From: Ecdyonurus torrentis
Taxonomy: Eukaryota; Arthropoda; Insecta; Ephemeroptera; Heptageniidae
Length of the DNA stretch: 64,000 nt
Reading direction: 5' to 3'
NCBI GenBank assembly: GCA_949318235.1
Contig: OX439132.1
Coordinates: 8,891,453-8,955,452 of the forward strand
The notes below the pieces were generated by a model that saw only the letters and a list, made by a program, of their open reading frames with translations, did no database searches and was not told where the DNA came from. Shown here piece by piece: positions 50,050 through 61,125 of this stretch. Both the position numbers and the translations under genes were made by a program. Every line of letters starts with the position of its first letter. The first letter of the stretch is position 1.

Positions 50050-50260
50050 AAGAGTACCGCAATCTGTGAGCGCGTGCTTGACAAGCTATGACTTTCTCTG
50101 TTGTGGCCAACATTGCTCACTCGTTCACTCACTCACTCGCTCTCTCGCTCTCTCGCTCGATCGTATACTCTTGACTGCCTCACTGACTGACTTATATACT
50201 CTATATTACTCTGACCATCTTATATTTTGGTCCATGGTGAAGACCATTCAACTCTATTCT
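50050..50260. other. GC-balanced patch with CTCG/ACTC short repeats
   Basis: GAGCGCGTGC, then CACTCACTCACTCGCTCTCTCGCTC, ending GCTCGATCG. The 114-codon plus frame (49967-50311) reads a Ser/Leu-rich chain over it with no signal or domain. Not called coding. Confidence 0.3.
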
Positions 50261-51103
50261 CGCACACTCTCAATTATCAATAAAAATTTTGACCTTACTG
50301 TATATTATTAAATTGTCACATGTATAATTCAAGGACTCTTTTTTTTTTCTGCTAGTGAGACAATTATTTGACCTTACTTATTTACATTTTGCAGTCATAT
50401 TATTTCAATTAATATATTTTTTTAAAGTTGTACACGTTTGAGATGCAGTGTTTTAAAACCATGATTTCATTTTTATTATTTTTAAATAAATTTACCAACA
50501 ATTTTATCCCATTTTTAGTATTCTGGTTTTAATAGTTTCCAGTTTAATTGTTACATAAAAGTATACACCATTATCAATAACTATAAAACAAATCGGTATA
50601 ATTCTTATCATCATCAAACTTATTAAGATAATCATTGATGTGCTCTTTTGGGGAAATTTCAATAAACTTTGATAAAAAATATATATATTTATCAATAATG
50701 TCGTTTTTTAATACATTTTTAACCATATAATTTCTTAATATTTCAAATGTGACAGTTTTATAATTTTCATAAGTATTATTTAAAAGATTTAGACGAGCGT
50801 GTAACAGTCATTTTCAAAGCACTTACCTTAAATATTAATAAAAAAAAGTAAATAATAAAAAAATAAAAAAGACGATGAAAGTTTAAAAAGCGAGAAAAAA
50901 AAGTAGTAAAAATTTGCACAGCGTGTATATATGAAAGTGTATCTAAATAATTATTATTTGTGGATGAGTTATTTTGTTGATGCTGAAACTTTTTTCTATC
51001 CCCAAGGCACTTTAATAAATATCAAGAATTTTTCACTTCAACATGGGATATCTGTTAGATTTTTAGTAAATAAATGACACTTTTTTAAAACACTTTTTCA
51101 ATT

Positions 51104-51105
<2 letters not shown>

Positions 51106-51181
<76 letters not shown>
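51106..51181 (+). repeat. (GA)38 microsatellite
   Basis: Perfect 76-bp GA array ending 34 bp before the target-site duplication of the hAT-like element. Confidence 0.98.
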
Positions 51182-51185
<4 letters not shown>

Positions 51186-51222
51186 GGGGTGCAAAAAATT
51201 AAACATGTTTGTCAATATATAT

Positions 51223-51234
51223 TAGAGCTGTGGA
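51223..51234 (+). repeat. Left terminal inverted repeat of the hAT-like element
   Basis: TAGAGCTGTGGA, preceded by ATATATAT at 51215-51222. Confidence 0.75.
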
Positions 51235-51679
51235 TTTAATCCGGTTTATTTTGAAAACCGGTTTCATGAAATAAGAAAATCGGTTTCGAGTTATTGCATA
51301 AAACCGAAAATCGAAAATTAAAAATCGAATTGCATATTAACGATTTTAAATTCGCAAAAACCTTAATTTAAAAAAAATCGATTAATATTATTTCTTATAT
51401 ATAAAAACCGTCAAACTAATTCGATTTTTTTTTTAAATACCCATTAAAAAATCGATATTTTTTTTTAGAAAAAATCAAGGATTAAAAGTTATTTTAGCTC
51501 AATAATTTAACAATATTAAGTTATTGTGTGAGTGTATGTGTGTATATATATATATGTATAATATATATATATATATATATATAATTAATTATATATATAT
51601 ATATATATAAATAAATAAATTAATTAATAAATAAATAAAAAAATAAATAATCGTTTTTATTCAAATATCATGCAGAAAA

Positions 51680-51682
<3 letters not shown>

Positions 51683-51759
<77 letters not shown>
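51683..51759. repeat. (TA)n microsatellite, about 77 bp
   Basis: Perfect TA array inside the hAT-like element. A broken TA/TAAT region precedes it at 51541-51640. Confidence 0.97.
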
Positions 51760-51762
<3 letters not shown>

Positions 51763-52233
51763 TATTAATCATTCATATTATAATTTATTAACACGCAGCT
51801 TATATTTTCCCAAACAAATTTTAAAATCTTAGTTATCAATTATCATGTTTGTTCGCTCAATGACAATTTTTTTATGGAAGTTGACTTTAGATTTAGACTC
51901 CTCTTATCGGGCAGTGCAAGACTGCAGGTGCAAAAATATTTTGACAAGATTCTGGACATATACCTGATGTTTATTTTTTTCTCTGTTCTTTATACCATTG
52001 ACGATCCCTCGGGTGTCAACTAACCCGTCTATTATTTTCACAACTATACGGTAAATAGATTCTGAAGATTTTGTTTTAAGTATATTATAATTTGATTTTA
52101 AAGGACCCTAATTTATTGCTATTTTAATAATACATTATTTTTCAATGTTTTTCTAAATTTATTATTAATTTGCATTTATATTATTATATATGTACTATAA
52201 TATTTAACTTAAAAACTATATATAAGCGTATCA

Positions 52234-52235
<2 letters not shown>

Positions 52236-52281
<46 letters not shown>
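52236..52281 (+). repeat. Poly(A) run, 46 bp
   Basis: Longest homopolymer of the window, inside the hAT-like element. Confidence 0.96.
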
Positions 52282-52282
<1 letters not shown>

Positions 52283-52678
52283 ATAAAAAGTAACTTGGTA
52301 TTTTGATTTTGTATCGGTGGGTGCAAATGAAAACTTATTTTAGCAAACAAAAAGCTGAAAAAGCGTATGATTAATGTTTATCTGATCATACGACTGAAAG
52401 CTTTAATATCTTCAATTAGTAGGAAAAGTTAAAATGATTAAAAATGCATGCAGTTTTTTTTTCTTTTTTTAATACACGCATACACCTTTATTTTTTGTCG
52501 TTCTATAGCGTCTTTTTCAACAAGAAAAAAGACAAGCAAAATAATTCACAATTATTTTTATTAAATATTTAAAATTAAGCTAGAACGACGATAAAAAAAG
52601 ATATATATTTGTATTTTCATTAAGAAAACAACTGTGGTAATTATAATTCACTGTAATTGTTTCTTTGAGTGCTCAATA

Positions 52679-52735
52679 TTAATTCATGCATAAAGTAATG
52701 AGGGTCTTCTGGTCAGGTAGCAAATGATCCCTCAC
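52679..52735 (-). pseudogene. Possible last-exon remnant of a hAT transposase
   Basis: Minus strand: TTTTATTTTAG (acceptor-like) is followed by 18 codons and a stop, reading VRDHLLPDQKTLITLCMN. Many hAT transposases and ZBED proteins end with an 'R..LLP(E/D)...mL.fL..N' segment after the dimerisation domain, and the spacing of R, LLPD, L, L and N matches. It lies inside hAT-like termini in a consistent position near one end. The rest of the transposase (BED finger, catalytic core) was not found. It is short enough for chance to be a real alternative. Confidence 0.3.
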
Positions 52736-52937
52736 CTAAAATAAAACGCAAATGTATGAGTAGAGGTAGTGTACAATACTGCATCTACTTTTACATTGAC
52801 AATCTCTGAAAGAATGCATCAGGTATATGAGGTATTGGGGAGAAGGTAGAGAGGGAAAAAACAATATAATATTCTAACACTTTAAAATACCATTTTATTT
52901 TATTCTTCTGTTACGTAAAAGAATCGTAATAAAATAC

Positions 52938-54340
52938 TGTTTATATACAAAATATGTTTTTACAATTTGCATATAAAAGGCCCGCGCAGCCGTTTTATTT
53001 TATTTAATATTAAATTAATTAAAATAATAAGTCGCTGTGATTGGCTGAAAGTCGACTCTCCGCCAATCACAGTGACCTATTTTCTTAAATTAATTTAATA
53101 TTAAATAAAATAAGACGGCTGCGCGGGCCTAAAGAATGCATTTTTTATGTTCTTTAGAATACTCTCAAAACGAGATTACCTAAATAAATTAGCTTGCCTA
53201 GAATATGATCATTAAATTTGATAGTAAGATTTCTTCAAACACAATAAAAAATGAATTTCTGACTTACATTTTAGTCTCAACAAATTTTTATTTTGATATT
53301 CATGTACAGCAGTATGTTCTACTACATATTTAATACAAAATGATGTATGCATTATTAAATTAGATTTAAGAACGACTATTTTGCATACATGCAAAAATAG
53401 GTATTTTCCGTGTTTCATACGAATTGCAGTAAAATTTAACCAATATATTTGACATCAGCATAAAATTTGCATTTAGGAATAATTTTTTACGATTTAAATT
53501 TTTAAAATCGAGGAACGCCCCTTTTTAATAATTGATGAATTTCTAAAAAACTATACGTTGCATCAAAAACTTTTAATGACAAGAAATGTGTAGAATTATA
53601 TAATACAATCTGTGTATAAATTTTAGGCCATTTAAAATGTTTTTGACAATTTGCCAACGCTTTGAAAGTTTTCAAACAGAGAAATTTTAAAAGTGAAGTA
53701 AAACATCATAATAAAAACATTGCACTTTTAAAATTTCTCTGTTTAAAACTTTTCAAAGCGTTGGCAAATTGTCAATAACATTTCAAATAGCCTGAAATTT
53801 ATACTCAAAGTGTATTATATAATTCTACACATTTCTTGTCATTAAAAGTTTTTGATGCAACGTATAGTTTTTTAGAAATTCATTAATTATTAAAAAGGGG
53901 CGTTCCTTGATTTTAAAATATTGAATCTTGAAAATTTATTCCGAAACGCAAATTTTATGCTGATGTCAAATATATTGGTTAAATTTTACTGCAATTTGTA
54001 TGAAATACGGAAAATACCCATTTTTGCATGTATGCAAAATAGTTGTTCTTAAATCTAATTCAATAATGCATACATCATTTTGTATTCAATATGTAGAAGA
54101 AAATACTGCTGTACATGAATATTGAATATCAAAATAAAAATTTGTTAAGACAAAAATGTAAGTCAGAAATTTAATTTTTTATTGTATTTTAACAAATCTT
54201 ACTATCAAGTTTAACGTTCGTGTTCTAGGCAATTAAGCTAATTAATTAAGGTTACTTTATTTAAAAATATTTTAAGAAGAATAAAAAATGCAGTCTTATT
54301 ATAATCTGCAAATTTTAAACTGATATATTTATGTATATTT
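52938..54340. mobile_element. Long inverted repeat (foldback element), about 1.4 kb
   Basis: The left arm (about 52938-53695, interrupted by a MITE) and right arm (53723-about 54340) are reverse complements over some 600 bp with a 27-bp spacer (53696-53722). By eye roughly nine bases in ten match. Diagnostic paired words include AACGCCCCTTTTTAATAATT near 53514 with its complement near 53890, and TTTGCATACATGCAAAAA near 53381 with its complement near 54022. Pairing fades beyond 52938 and 54340. There is no coding capacity; small frames in each arm are mutual shadows. Transcribed, it would fold into one long double-stranded RNA. Confidence 0.85.
52978..53130. mobile_element. 153-bp hairpin MITE nested in the foldback arm
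   Basis: Arms of about 69 bp (52978-53046 and 53061-53130) begin AGGCCCGCGCAGCCGT and are near-perfect complements around a TGAAAGTCGACTCTCC loop. It interrupts the left arm of the foldback: the sequences on its two sides (ACAATTTGCATATAA and GAATGCATTTTTTAT) are contiguous in the complementary right arm. AAA on both sides may be the target duplication, but the A-rich context makes this uncertain. Superfamily not assigned. Confidence 0.8.
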
Positions 54341-54506
54341 GCTTACAATTAGTAGTTTAGTATTATTTTTTTAATTATGAAAAAAAAATCAATTGTTTAA
54401 AAGTTTTAAAAAGTTTAAAATCATACCATTTCTAATCAAAGAAAGGTAATAATGATAAAAATTTGAATTTGAGGAGCAAAAATCATAGTTTTAAAATTCT
54501 ACCTCC

Positions 54507-54540
54507 ATGATGTGTTGCACCATGATGTGTTTTGCACCTT
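54507..54540 (+). repeat. Short direct duplication
   Basis: CATGATGTGTTGCAC followed directly by CATGATGTGTTTTGCAC, a replication-slippage-like duplication in GC-balanced interior sequence of the hAT-like element. Confidence 0.7.
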
Positions 54541-54903
54541 TCTTCAGAACGCAAAACACAACCAGCTGGACACCTGAGGGCATGTAACTCCCTTTCAACC
54601 CCACGGCCGTTTATATACCTTATAATTTTTTTTACCTCCGTATATCAATTGTAAGCCTGACGTTTCTTAAACAAAAAAAAATTATATATTATAAATTATA
54701 CCCTGTTTGCAAAATGATTTTAGTTTAATATGAATATTATAGTTAACTATATTTCATACAAAAATTTAAGCAATACATTTTTAGGTTTTATCATATAATT
54801 TTTATATACTAATATTTTTTAAATGATGTCTTTAATATCCGCGGAAAAATAAAAAAACGGAATAAATGAATGAGAGAGAGAGAGAGAGAAAGAAAATAAG
54901 TTT

Positions 54904-55186
54904 TTCATTCATTCATTCATTCATTCATTCATTCATTCATTCATTCATTCATTCATTCATTCATTCATTCATTCATTCATTCATTCATTCATTCATTCAT
55001 TCATTCATTCATTCATTCATTCATTCATTCATTCATTCATTCATTCATTCATTCATTCATTCATTCATTCATTCATTCATTCATTCATTCATTCATTCAT
55101 TCATTCATTCATTCATTCATTCATTCATTCATTCATTCATTCATTCATTCATTCATTCATTCATTCATTCATTCATTCATTCATTA
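54904..55186 (+). repeat. (TTCA)70 tetranucleotide microsatellite
   Basis: About 282 bp of apparently perfect TTCA, the longest single-motif perfect array in the window and the only long tetranucleotide one. Because 4 and 3 are coprime, it reads as an endless Phe-Ile-His-Ser repeat in all plus frames, and the 117-codon frame is an artefact. It is preceded by a short GA tract (54873-54890). Confidence 0.98.
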
Positions 55187-55413
55187 TATATATTCTATAT
55201 AGTTATAATAGATAGATAACGATATAGAAAAAATGTAATAATGTTTTTTATGCAACTTTATATTACATCCTTGTTTAATTTGCTGCTAATAAATTGATAG
55301 TAAGAGCGATTTTGTTAATTTTTCTTTCCAAAACTTAAAACAAACTTTAATTGCTTTCTTTCTTTCTTTTATATTAAATGATTATTTCTTTTTTCACTTA
55401 TGTAAAGAAAAAG

Positions 55414-55438
55414 AAAAAAAAAAAAAAAAAAAAAAAAA
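55414..55438 (+). repeat. Poly(A) run, 25 bp
   Basis: Uninterrupted A25 within the hAT-like element. Confidence 0.95.
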
Positions 55439-56611
55439 GAGGAAGAAGAGTATAAAGAACATTCTATGATCATGCAGCTTTTAGTGCTTTTACTGACCAA
55501 CCACTTCTTCATTTTTTTTACCTACCTGTACTCCAATACTTTTTAAACGGTACTCCATGAAAAGTACAATAGCCTGGCTTTCCTTTCTTTCTATACCTAA
55601 TATAAGTCCATAATATATACAGAGTTTAATACGCATTTTTAAGATCTTCATTTTGCACAGGTGACTAATTTGATTGATATACATTTTAAATAAAACATAT
55701 AATATAATATAGTTGCAAAAAACTAAACAAGAATTATTTTAAAAATAATGGAATATAAAATATTGTGTGAATCATAAGAGCTATTTCAAAATATAAAATT
55801 GGTTTCAAATATAATTTAAGAAAAAAAGTGTTATTATTCAATTTTTTTTTTTTTGGACCGCTGTTTAAGGCGGTGGGGGACCGACTTGGACCGGAAATCG
55901 CTAAAAGAAGAACTATATTTTCCCCATAATTTTTTGTACGTGATTTAATTCCAATAAAACAAACACTATAATTTTCAAATAAAATCAAGTAAATCTAAAA
56001 GAGATTTTTTTATACCAAATTTTTTTTTTAATGATGTTTTTAATTGTAAAAAAGGGTCTAATTTGACTAAAATTTCCCGCTCAAATTTAAATTTCTACAT
56101 TTACATGTTATCTTTAAAGTGTAATAACTTAAATATTTGATCGTGCTTTCACATGTTTGACATAACTAAATTTATAAGTAACATTTCTACTTTACTTTGT
56201 GTTATTATTATTATTCGCAACCGTCCTAGTTTGCGAGATATCAGTCGGTCACCTACCCCCTTAAATATAAAACTGAATATCATCAAAGAAACTTAAAAAT
56301 CGTATTAAAGATTTGCAAATCTAAGGATTCCAAGTAAATAATAATAAATAAAAAAAAATCGATTTTTAATTTTGTTATTCGGTTTATCATAAAAAAATAT
56401 TCGATTTTTTATAACAAATGACCTTTACGATTCGATTTTTTATTTTTAGATGGTAAAAATCGAATTTTGTAAACCGAATTTTAAAGTCAAAATCATAATA
56501 ATGACTGAAAAAACCGACAAAATCGAAAACCGAATCGTTCTGTTTTTAATCGATTTAATCGAACCGATAAAAAATAAAAACGATTATCCGGTTTCGCAAT
56601 TTTTAGCGGTT

Positions 56612-56623
56612 TCCACAGCTCTA
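56612..56623 (-). repeat. Right terminal inverted repeat of the hAT-like element
   Basis: TCCACAGCTCTA on the plus strand, the exact complement of the left end, followed by ATATATAT at 56624-56631. Confidence 0.75.
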
Positions 56624-56631
56624 ATATATAT

Positions 56632-58463
56632 ACTACTCTGTCTGTCTGTCTCATTCTTAAAGTTCAGGACATATTTTGAAAGAAAAAAAAAAGAAAAAAA
56701 ACTTTTACTTAGAAACACTTGCATGAACGATTCAAATTACACTTGGGCATATACATACGTACGTCATTTAGAAATAAGAACCCGCGGAAGTTCAAAGAAA
56801 GCGGAAGAAAAAAAGAATACGTATCATATATAAATAGTACCAGATGTAATTTTCGTTGTTTATATTTCGGTATAAGTACTTCAAAAAGAGTTGATAACAG
56901 TGCTAAAAAAAAAATAAAAAAAAAAAAAAAAAAAAGTAAGACCTAAAAGAGAGAAAACATCCTTTCATATTTTATTATTTATCATTTTTATTACTTGCCG
57001 TCGTTGACGACACTTTCCCTTGTTGGAGGAAGTATTGGCGGTTTTGTCTGCAAGTACACATCGTCAAGGCCAAACTTACAAGCTAGAAGTCACTCGCTCG
57101 TGTATGTGCACCATTTCTCCCCCCCCCCTTTCTTTCTTATCATTTGGCAAGCGATTGACGCAATAAATTTAACAATATATCCAATTATATATGTTAATAA
57201 TAAATTTTGTGCAATGAGATAGAATTTTTACACAAATTGCTTTCAGATGCAATCATGCTTTTGATAATATTACAATAATGCGACTTAAATTTTAATAACT
57301 TTTAAGTTGGAAAGATTATTTGAATATATGAGTGAAATTACTGCAAACAATGTAATGTTATTCGTTTTCGTTCTGCAAACAATGCATTAAAATGTGTGTA
57401 AAAAGTAAATAAGAATATGGAGAGAGAGAAAGAGAAAGAGAGAGAGAGAGAGATTACAAGATAATAACACATTAAAACAATTTTCGTCAATTTAAGCTTC
57501 ACGTTTAAACTCAAATACGAGAGTCCATTATTACTGTAAGTGCTTTACAGAATGGCACAAAGCATTTTTTTTTTTACAGATTTCATATGCCTACGTACTT
57601 AAATAATAATAATTATATAAGCTATAATTTTTTTAAACATTGACTTTTATTTATTTAAATAAAATTGTATTTAATTTTTTTTGCAAATATTCATGTAAGC
57701 TACGAAATAAAAATAAAATATCATCATAAATTATGATGAAAATAAAATCCAATGAGATTAAAATAAAAACTTATTGAGGCAAAACTCTCCATTCGTATAA
57801 AATTCCGATTAAATATATATTGCTCAACTATAGACTTCAATTTTATGTAAATTAGGAACATTTTCATTCCTTAAAAATATTTATTATTATTGATCATTAC
57901 TTTTACATCTGGGTTTATTTTATTGCTTTTATTTATATATTTATGTGTGGCTTTTAATTAAAATTTCTTTATTTATCATGCAATTTTATTTTATTTGACA
58001 TATGCACGTGCATAAAATAATATAAAATTAATTGAAAAAATTAAACTAAAAAAGTAGTAAACTAATAATTTAAAATTTATTTACCGTTTCGAATTTTTTC
58101 TTTCATGATAAAAACATTGCTAATTTTTAAAATTTTCCATACACTTATATTTTCCAATGATGTAGGCATAAACATCCAAAGTAATAAAATTGAAATAAAA
58201 TTTACAAACTATATATTATACTTTAATACAACTTTCATATATAATCAACTGTTTTCATATTTAATATAGTTTATCAGTGTACGGTGTCATGACGACACGA
58301 GATTCAAAACCGGTCCTTATTTTATTTTTTTTCCTACTTATTTGTATATAAAATATACTGACAGGATTATTGTTATAAAAAAAATATAATACTCGTCTTG
58401 CCAAAAACTATACTTCTGTATGTGCAAAACAAAACCAGGTTTTCTGCAAAGATACTATGATAC

Positions 58464-58503
<40 letters not shown>

Positions 58504-58752
58504 CTACACTTCGTAGTTAGTTTTTTTAGTTTTGCCCAAATTTGACTTTGATATTTCAGCTGTAGCATACAGTAAAAATACTATATATAATATAATAACT
58601 ATTCAAGGCATGTTTTCACTTTGAAGTTTAACTTTTATCTATTGTTTTAAAAAATCTGTCTATCGTAACATAGAGACCAACTTTTGTAAGAAAAAAAAAA
58701 AGGAAAAGAACATTGCTTTAAAACATATTACAGTGACACATATTGCATATAA

Positions 58753-58756
<4 letters not shown>
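56632..58756. other. AT-rich non-coding stretch
   Basis: No gene. A GC-balanced 56995-57130 (GTCGTTGACGAC inverted pair, then C10) reads open on the plus strand but shows no domain. It also holds A20 (56916-56935), a broken GA tract (57420-57453) and TA at 58469-58502. Confidence 0.55.

Positions 58757-58788
<32 letters not shown>
58757..58788. repeat. Poly(T) run, 32 bp
   Basis: Uninterrupted T32. Confidence 0.96.
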
Positions 58789-58789
<1 letters not shown>

Positions 58790-59639
58790 GCATTAAAATT
58801 TTAAAAGACAATAGTCACTCTTTTCAATTATAGATACTTATTTGGTCATGTAAAAAAAAATTACTTTAGCAAATTTATTGCAGATAAACTTGATGCTTTT
58901 ACGTCACTAAATTTATATTTAAGCTACGGAGATAAAAAATCTAACAAAAATAGCACAATTGATCGTGTGTTTGTGCACGTGATTATTGATTTTTTTCCTG
59001 TATGTTTGATTTACGTAAATTCTGCACGCAAGTAAATCAAAAAAAAAAAAAAATCTCAAACGCTTCCAAAATAATCAAATTTGGTTTGATTAAATTTATA
59101 TAACATGAATAAAAGAACAAATTCACCTTAACTGAAAGCATTTTTAAAAGGTTAAACTCTTCCTGCTCTCTTGAGATCTCAATAATTTCATTTACTTCAA
59201 GATTTTGTTTTTGCTACCACGCAATATTTCCAATAAAAAAGGAATCAGATTTCTTTTGATTTATTTTATATCAATATAAATCAAATACAGAAAATATTAT
59301 TAGTAAAAAAAATCATTTCCTTTGAATAAAGTGAAATAATATTATTAAATTAAAATGAAGTCTAAAAACATTTCTGAGAAAAATTATAATAAAATTAAAT
59401 TTTGAAATCAAAACTTGATTATATTTCTTTTTTTACTTTTTTTTTTAATATATTTTTGAATATTTAAAACTCTTAAATTATATTATAAAGCAATATTGTT
59501 TGCAAGAAAAATTCAAGTTTTAAAAATTTGATATGATAAAACTTTTAACGCAATATTTTTCTTTTACATAATCAAAAGGTATTAATTTATTAATAAAAGA
59601 TAAGATAGTAAAATAATATTTGCTAACTAACTTTGGCAC

Positions 59640-59865
59640 GTTTTAATGGTGACCGTGGCCGTGATGAGAAGGAGAGGAGGGGGAGGGGGGAAATGGAGGA
59701 GGTGGAGACAGACAGTCAAACAGCAGATTGCGAGTCTTCAATGTCAAGAGTAGCAATGTCAAAGTGAGTGAGAGAGAGAGAGACACACACACACACACAC
59801 ACATAAAGTTGATGAGGCAAAGCGCGCGCCTCACGGCCTACTTCTTCTTCTCTAACTTTACTCCA
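59640..59865. other. Purine-rich GC patch with GA/CA tracts
   Basis: 59655-59710 is strongly purine-rich on the plus strand (GAGAAGGAGAGGAGGGGGAG, GGAGGAGGTGGAG). It is followed by GA then CA dinucleotides (59765-59804) and GGCAAAGCGCGCGCCTC. On the minus strand one frame reads a Pro-rich run ending HHGHGHH and a stop, a low-complexity style seen in arthropod transcription factors, but no folded domain or splice signal supports an exon. It has H-DNA and Z-DNA potential. Confidence 0.3.
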
Positions 59866-60379
59866 AACTATTATACATACATATACAGTACAGTATTATA
59901 CAGCTAGTATATATATATAAAAGTCTTAGATAATAAACAAACACAGGAAATCATAAGCCACAATAAGTTACGTTATAATATGCCCTTGGTTACATATGGG
60001 ATAATACATACATACATAAAACATACAGAGAATAATAATTAGAAATTTTTTCATCTATATAGATAGAAAATTATTACTAAAAGAGAAATTTAAAATACTT
60101 TTAATTGACGTAATTTTTATTCATACTATAGTGCCAAAACTATTCCTAAACTATTAAAGGCTTTGCTAGTATCCTGAATTTATGCAACCAGCTTGGTACA
60201 AAAGAAAAAAAAACTGCACAATGAGTTTCAATTGATTTTTTTTTTTACTTTATTCTAGTATTTATTGAAATAATACACAGTTTAAATCATTATAAAGTGT
60301 GTATGTGTGTAAATACAGTGTATTATAAAAAAGTTCCTAAAGATAAGATGTCTCATAAAAGATTTAACTTGAACCGGTT

Positions 60380-60384
<5 letters not shown>

Positions 60385-60412
<28 letters not shown>
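60385..60412. repeat. Poly(T) run, 28 bp
   Basis: Uninterrupted T28. Confidence 0.95.
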
Positions 60413-60415
<3 letters not shown>

Positions 60416-60895
60416 TTTTTCGTTAAGTATTATTATGAGTATTCTTAAAATTGTAGTTGCTTTATACCAATTACATTATAAAAGTATAATGATAATAGCC
60501 AAGGTAGGTATTTACGATATTAAAAAGAGATTCAAACGAATTGCCATTTTTGGATAAGATTATGAGAATTAGTCTTAAATGTAGATGTTTGATCATAAAA
60601 AAAAAGTAAATAAATATACGTACATTTTAAAGAAGTTATAGCTTTAGAGATATTTATGTAAATTACTTTATTAAAATAAAATAGATGGGTCTTGTATGAT
60701 AAAATTGATAAAAATAATTTAAAATTCTATGTAAAGGGAATTAATACTTTTAGATAGAAAATACAAATAATGTAATAAATTTGAATATATATATATATAT
60801 ATATATTTAATATTCAATAGGATTCATTTTTTTTCTTCGAAAAGTGTTATAGAGTTTTACTTGTAATTGCTGTTGACATAAAATGTGCAAATAAC

Positions 60896-60919
60896 AGAGA
60901 GAGAGAGAGAGAGAGAGAG
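60896..60919 (+). repeat. (GA)12 microsatellite
   Basis: Perfect GA array. Confidence 0.94.
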
Positions 60920-61021
60920 GAGCACTTTTGTCCATATCTTTAGTGCACACAGTAAAAAAAAAATGCAAAGCTAACGAGTAGTCAGTCATTGAACTGGCTA
61001 TAACATTGCAAAGTATAGGTA

Positions 61022-61050
61022 TGGATGGGTGGGTGGGTGGGTGGGTTGAA
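61022..61050 (+). repeat. (GGGT)5 tetranucleotide tract
   Basis: GGATGGGTGGGTGGGTGGGT has five G-triplets with one-base loops, a textbook intramolecular G-quadruplex sequence. A GCGCGCGC run follows at 61111-61118. Confidence 0.9.
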
Positions 61051-61125
61051 TGTTAGACTATAAGGACCTCACACCCTCTATATACATCGCTTTTGCTTAC
61101 CTAACCATTTGCGCGCGCGCATCGA

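Larger units (their letters stand above)
51223..56623. mobile_element. hAT-like DNA transposon, 5.4 kb, non-autonomous composite
   Basis: The left end reads TAGAGCTGTGGATTTAATCC and the right end, on the other strand, TAGAGCTGTGGAAACCGC, giving a 12-bp perfect terminal inverted repeat. Both ends are flanked by ATATATAT (51215-51222 and 56624-56631), the 8-bp duplication length of hAT elements; the low complexity of the duplication weakens that point. The terminal roughly 240 bp on each side (51223-51465 and 56390-56623) are packed with AAATCGA and AACCG words, like hAT subterminal transposase-binding repeats. The interior holds a foldback element, a MITE, several microsatellites and one scrap of possible transposase. 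No intact transposase exists, so it depended on a helper. Confidence 0.7.

Noticed and set aside
54866..55219. 117-codon Phe-Ile-His-Ser repeat protein.
   Set aside because: Product of the TTCA array; flanking codons carry no signal.
56450..56833. 127-codon plus-strand frame, the longest without a microsatellite core.
   Set aside because: Its first part is the hAT-like subterminal repeat array and it crosses the transposon end into flanking DNA; no domain.
59643..59834. Pro-rich/HHGHGHH minus-strand frame as a transcription-factor exon.
   Set aside because: Low complexity, includes the CA and GA tracts, and no recognisable domain or splice acceptor.
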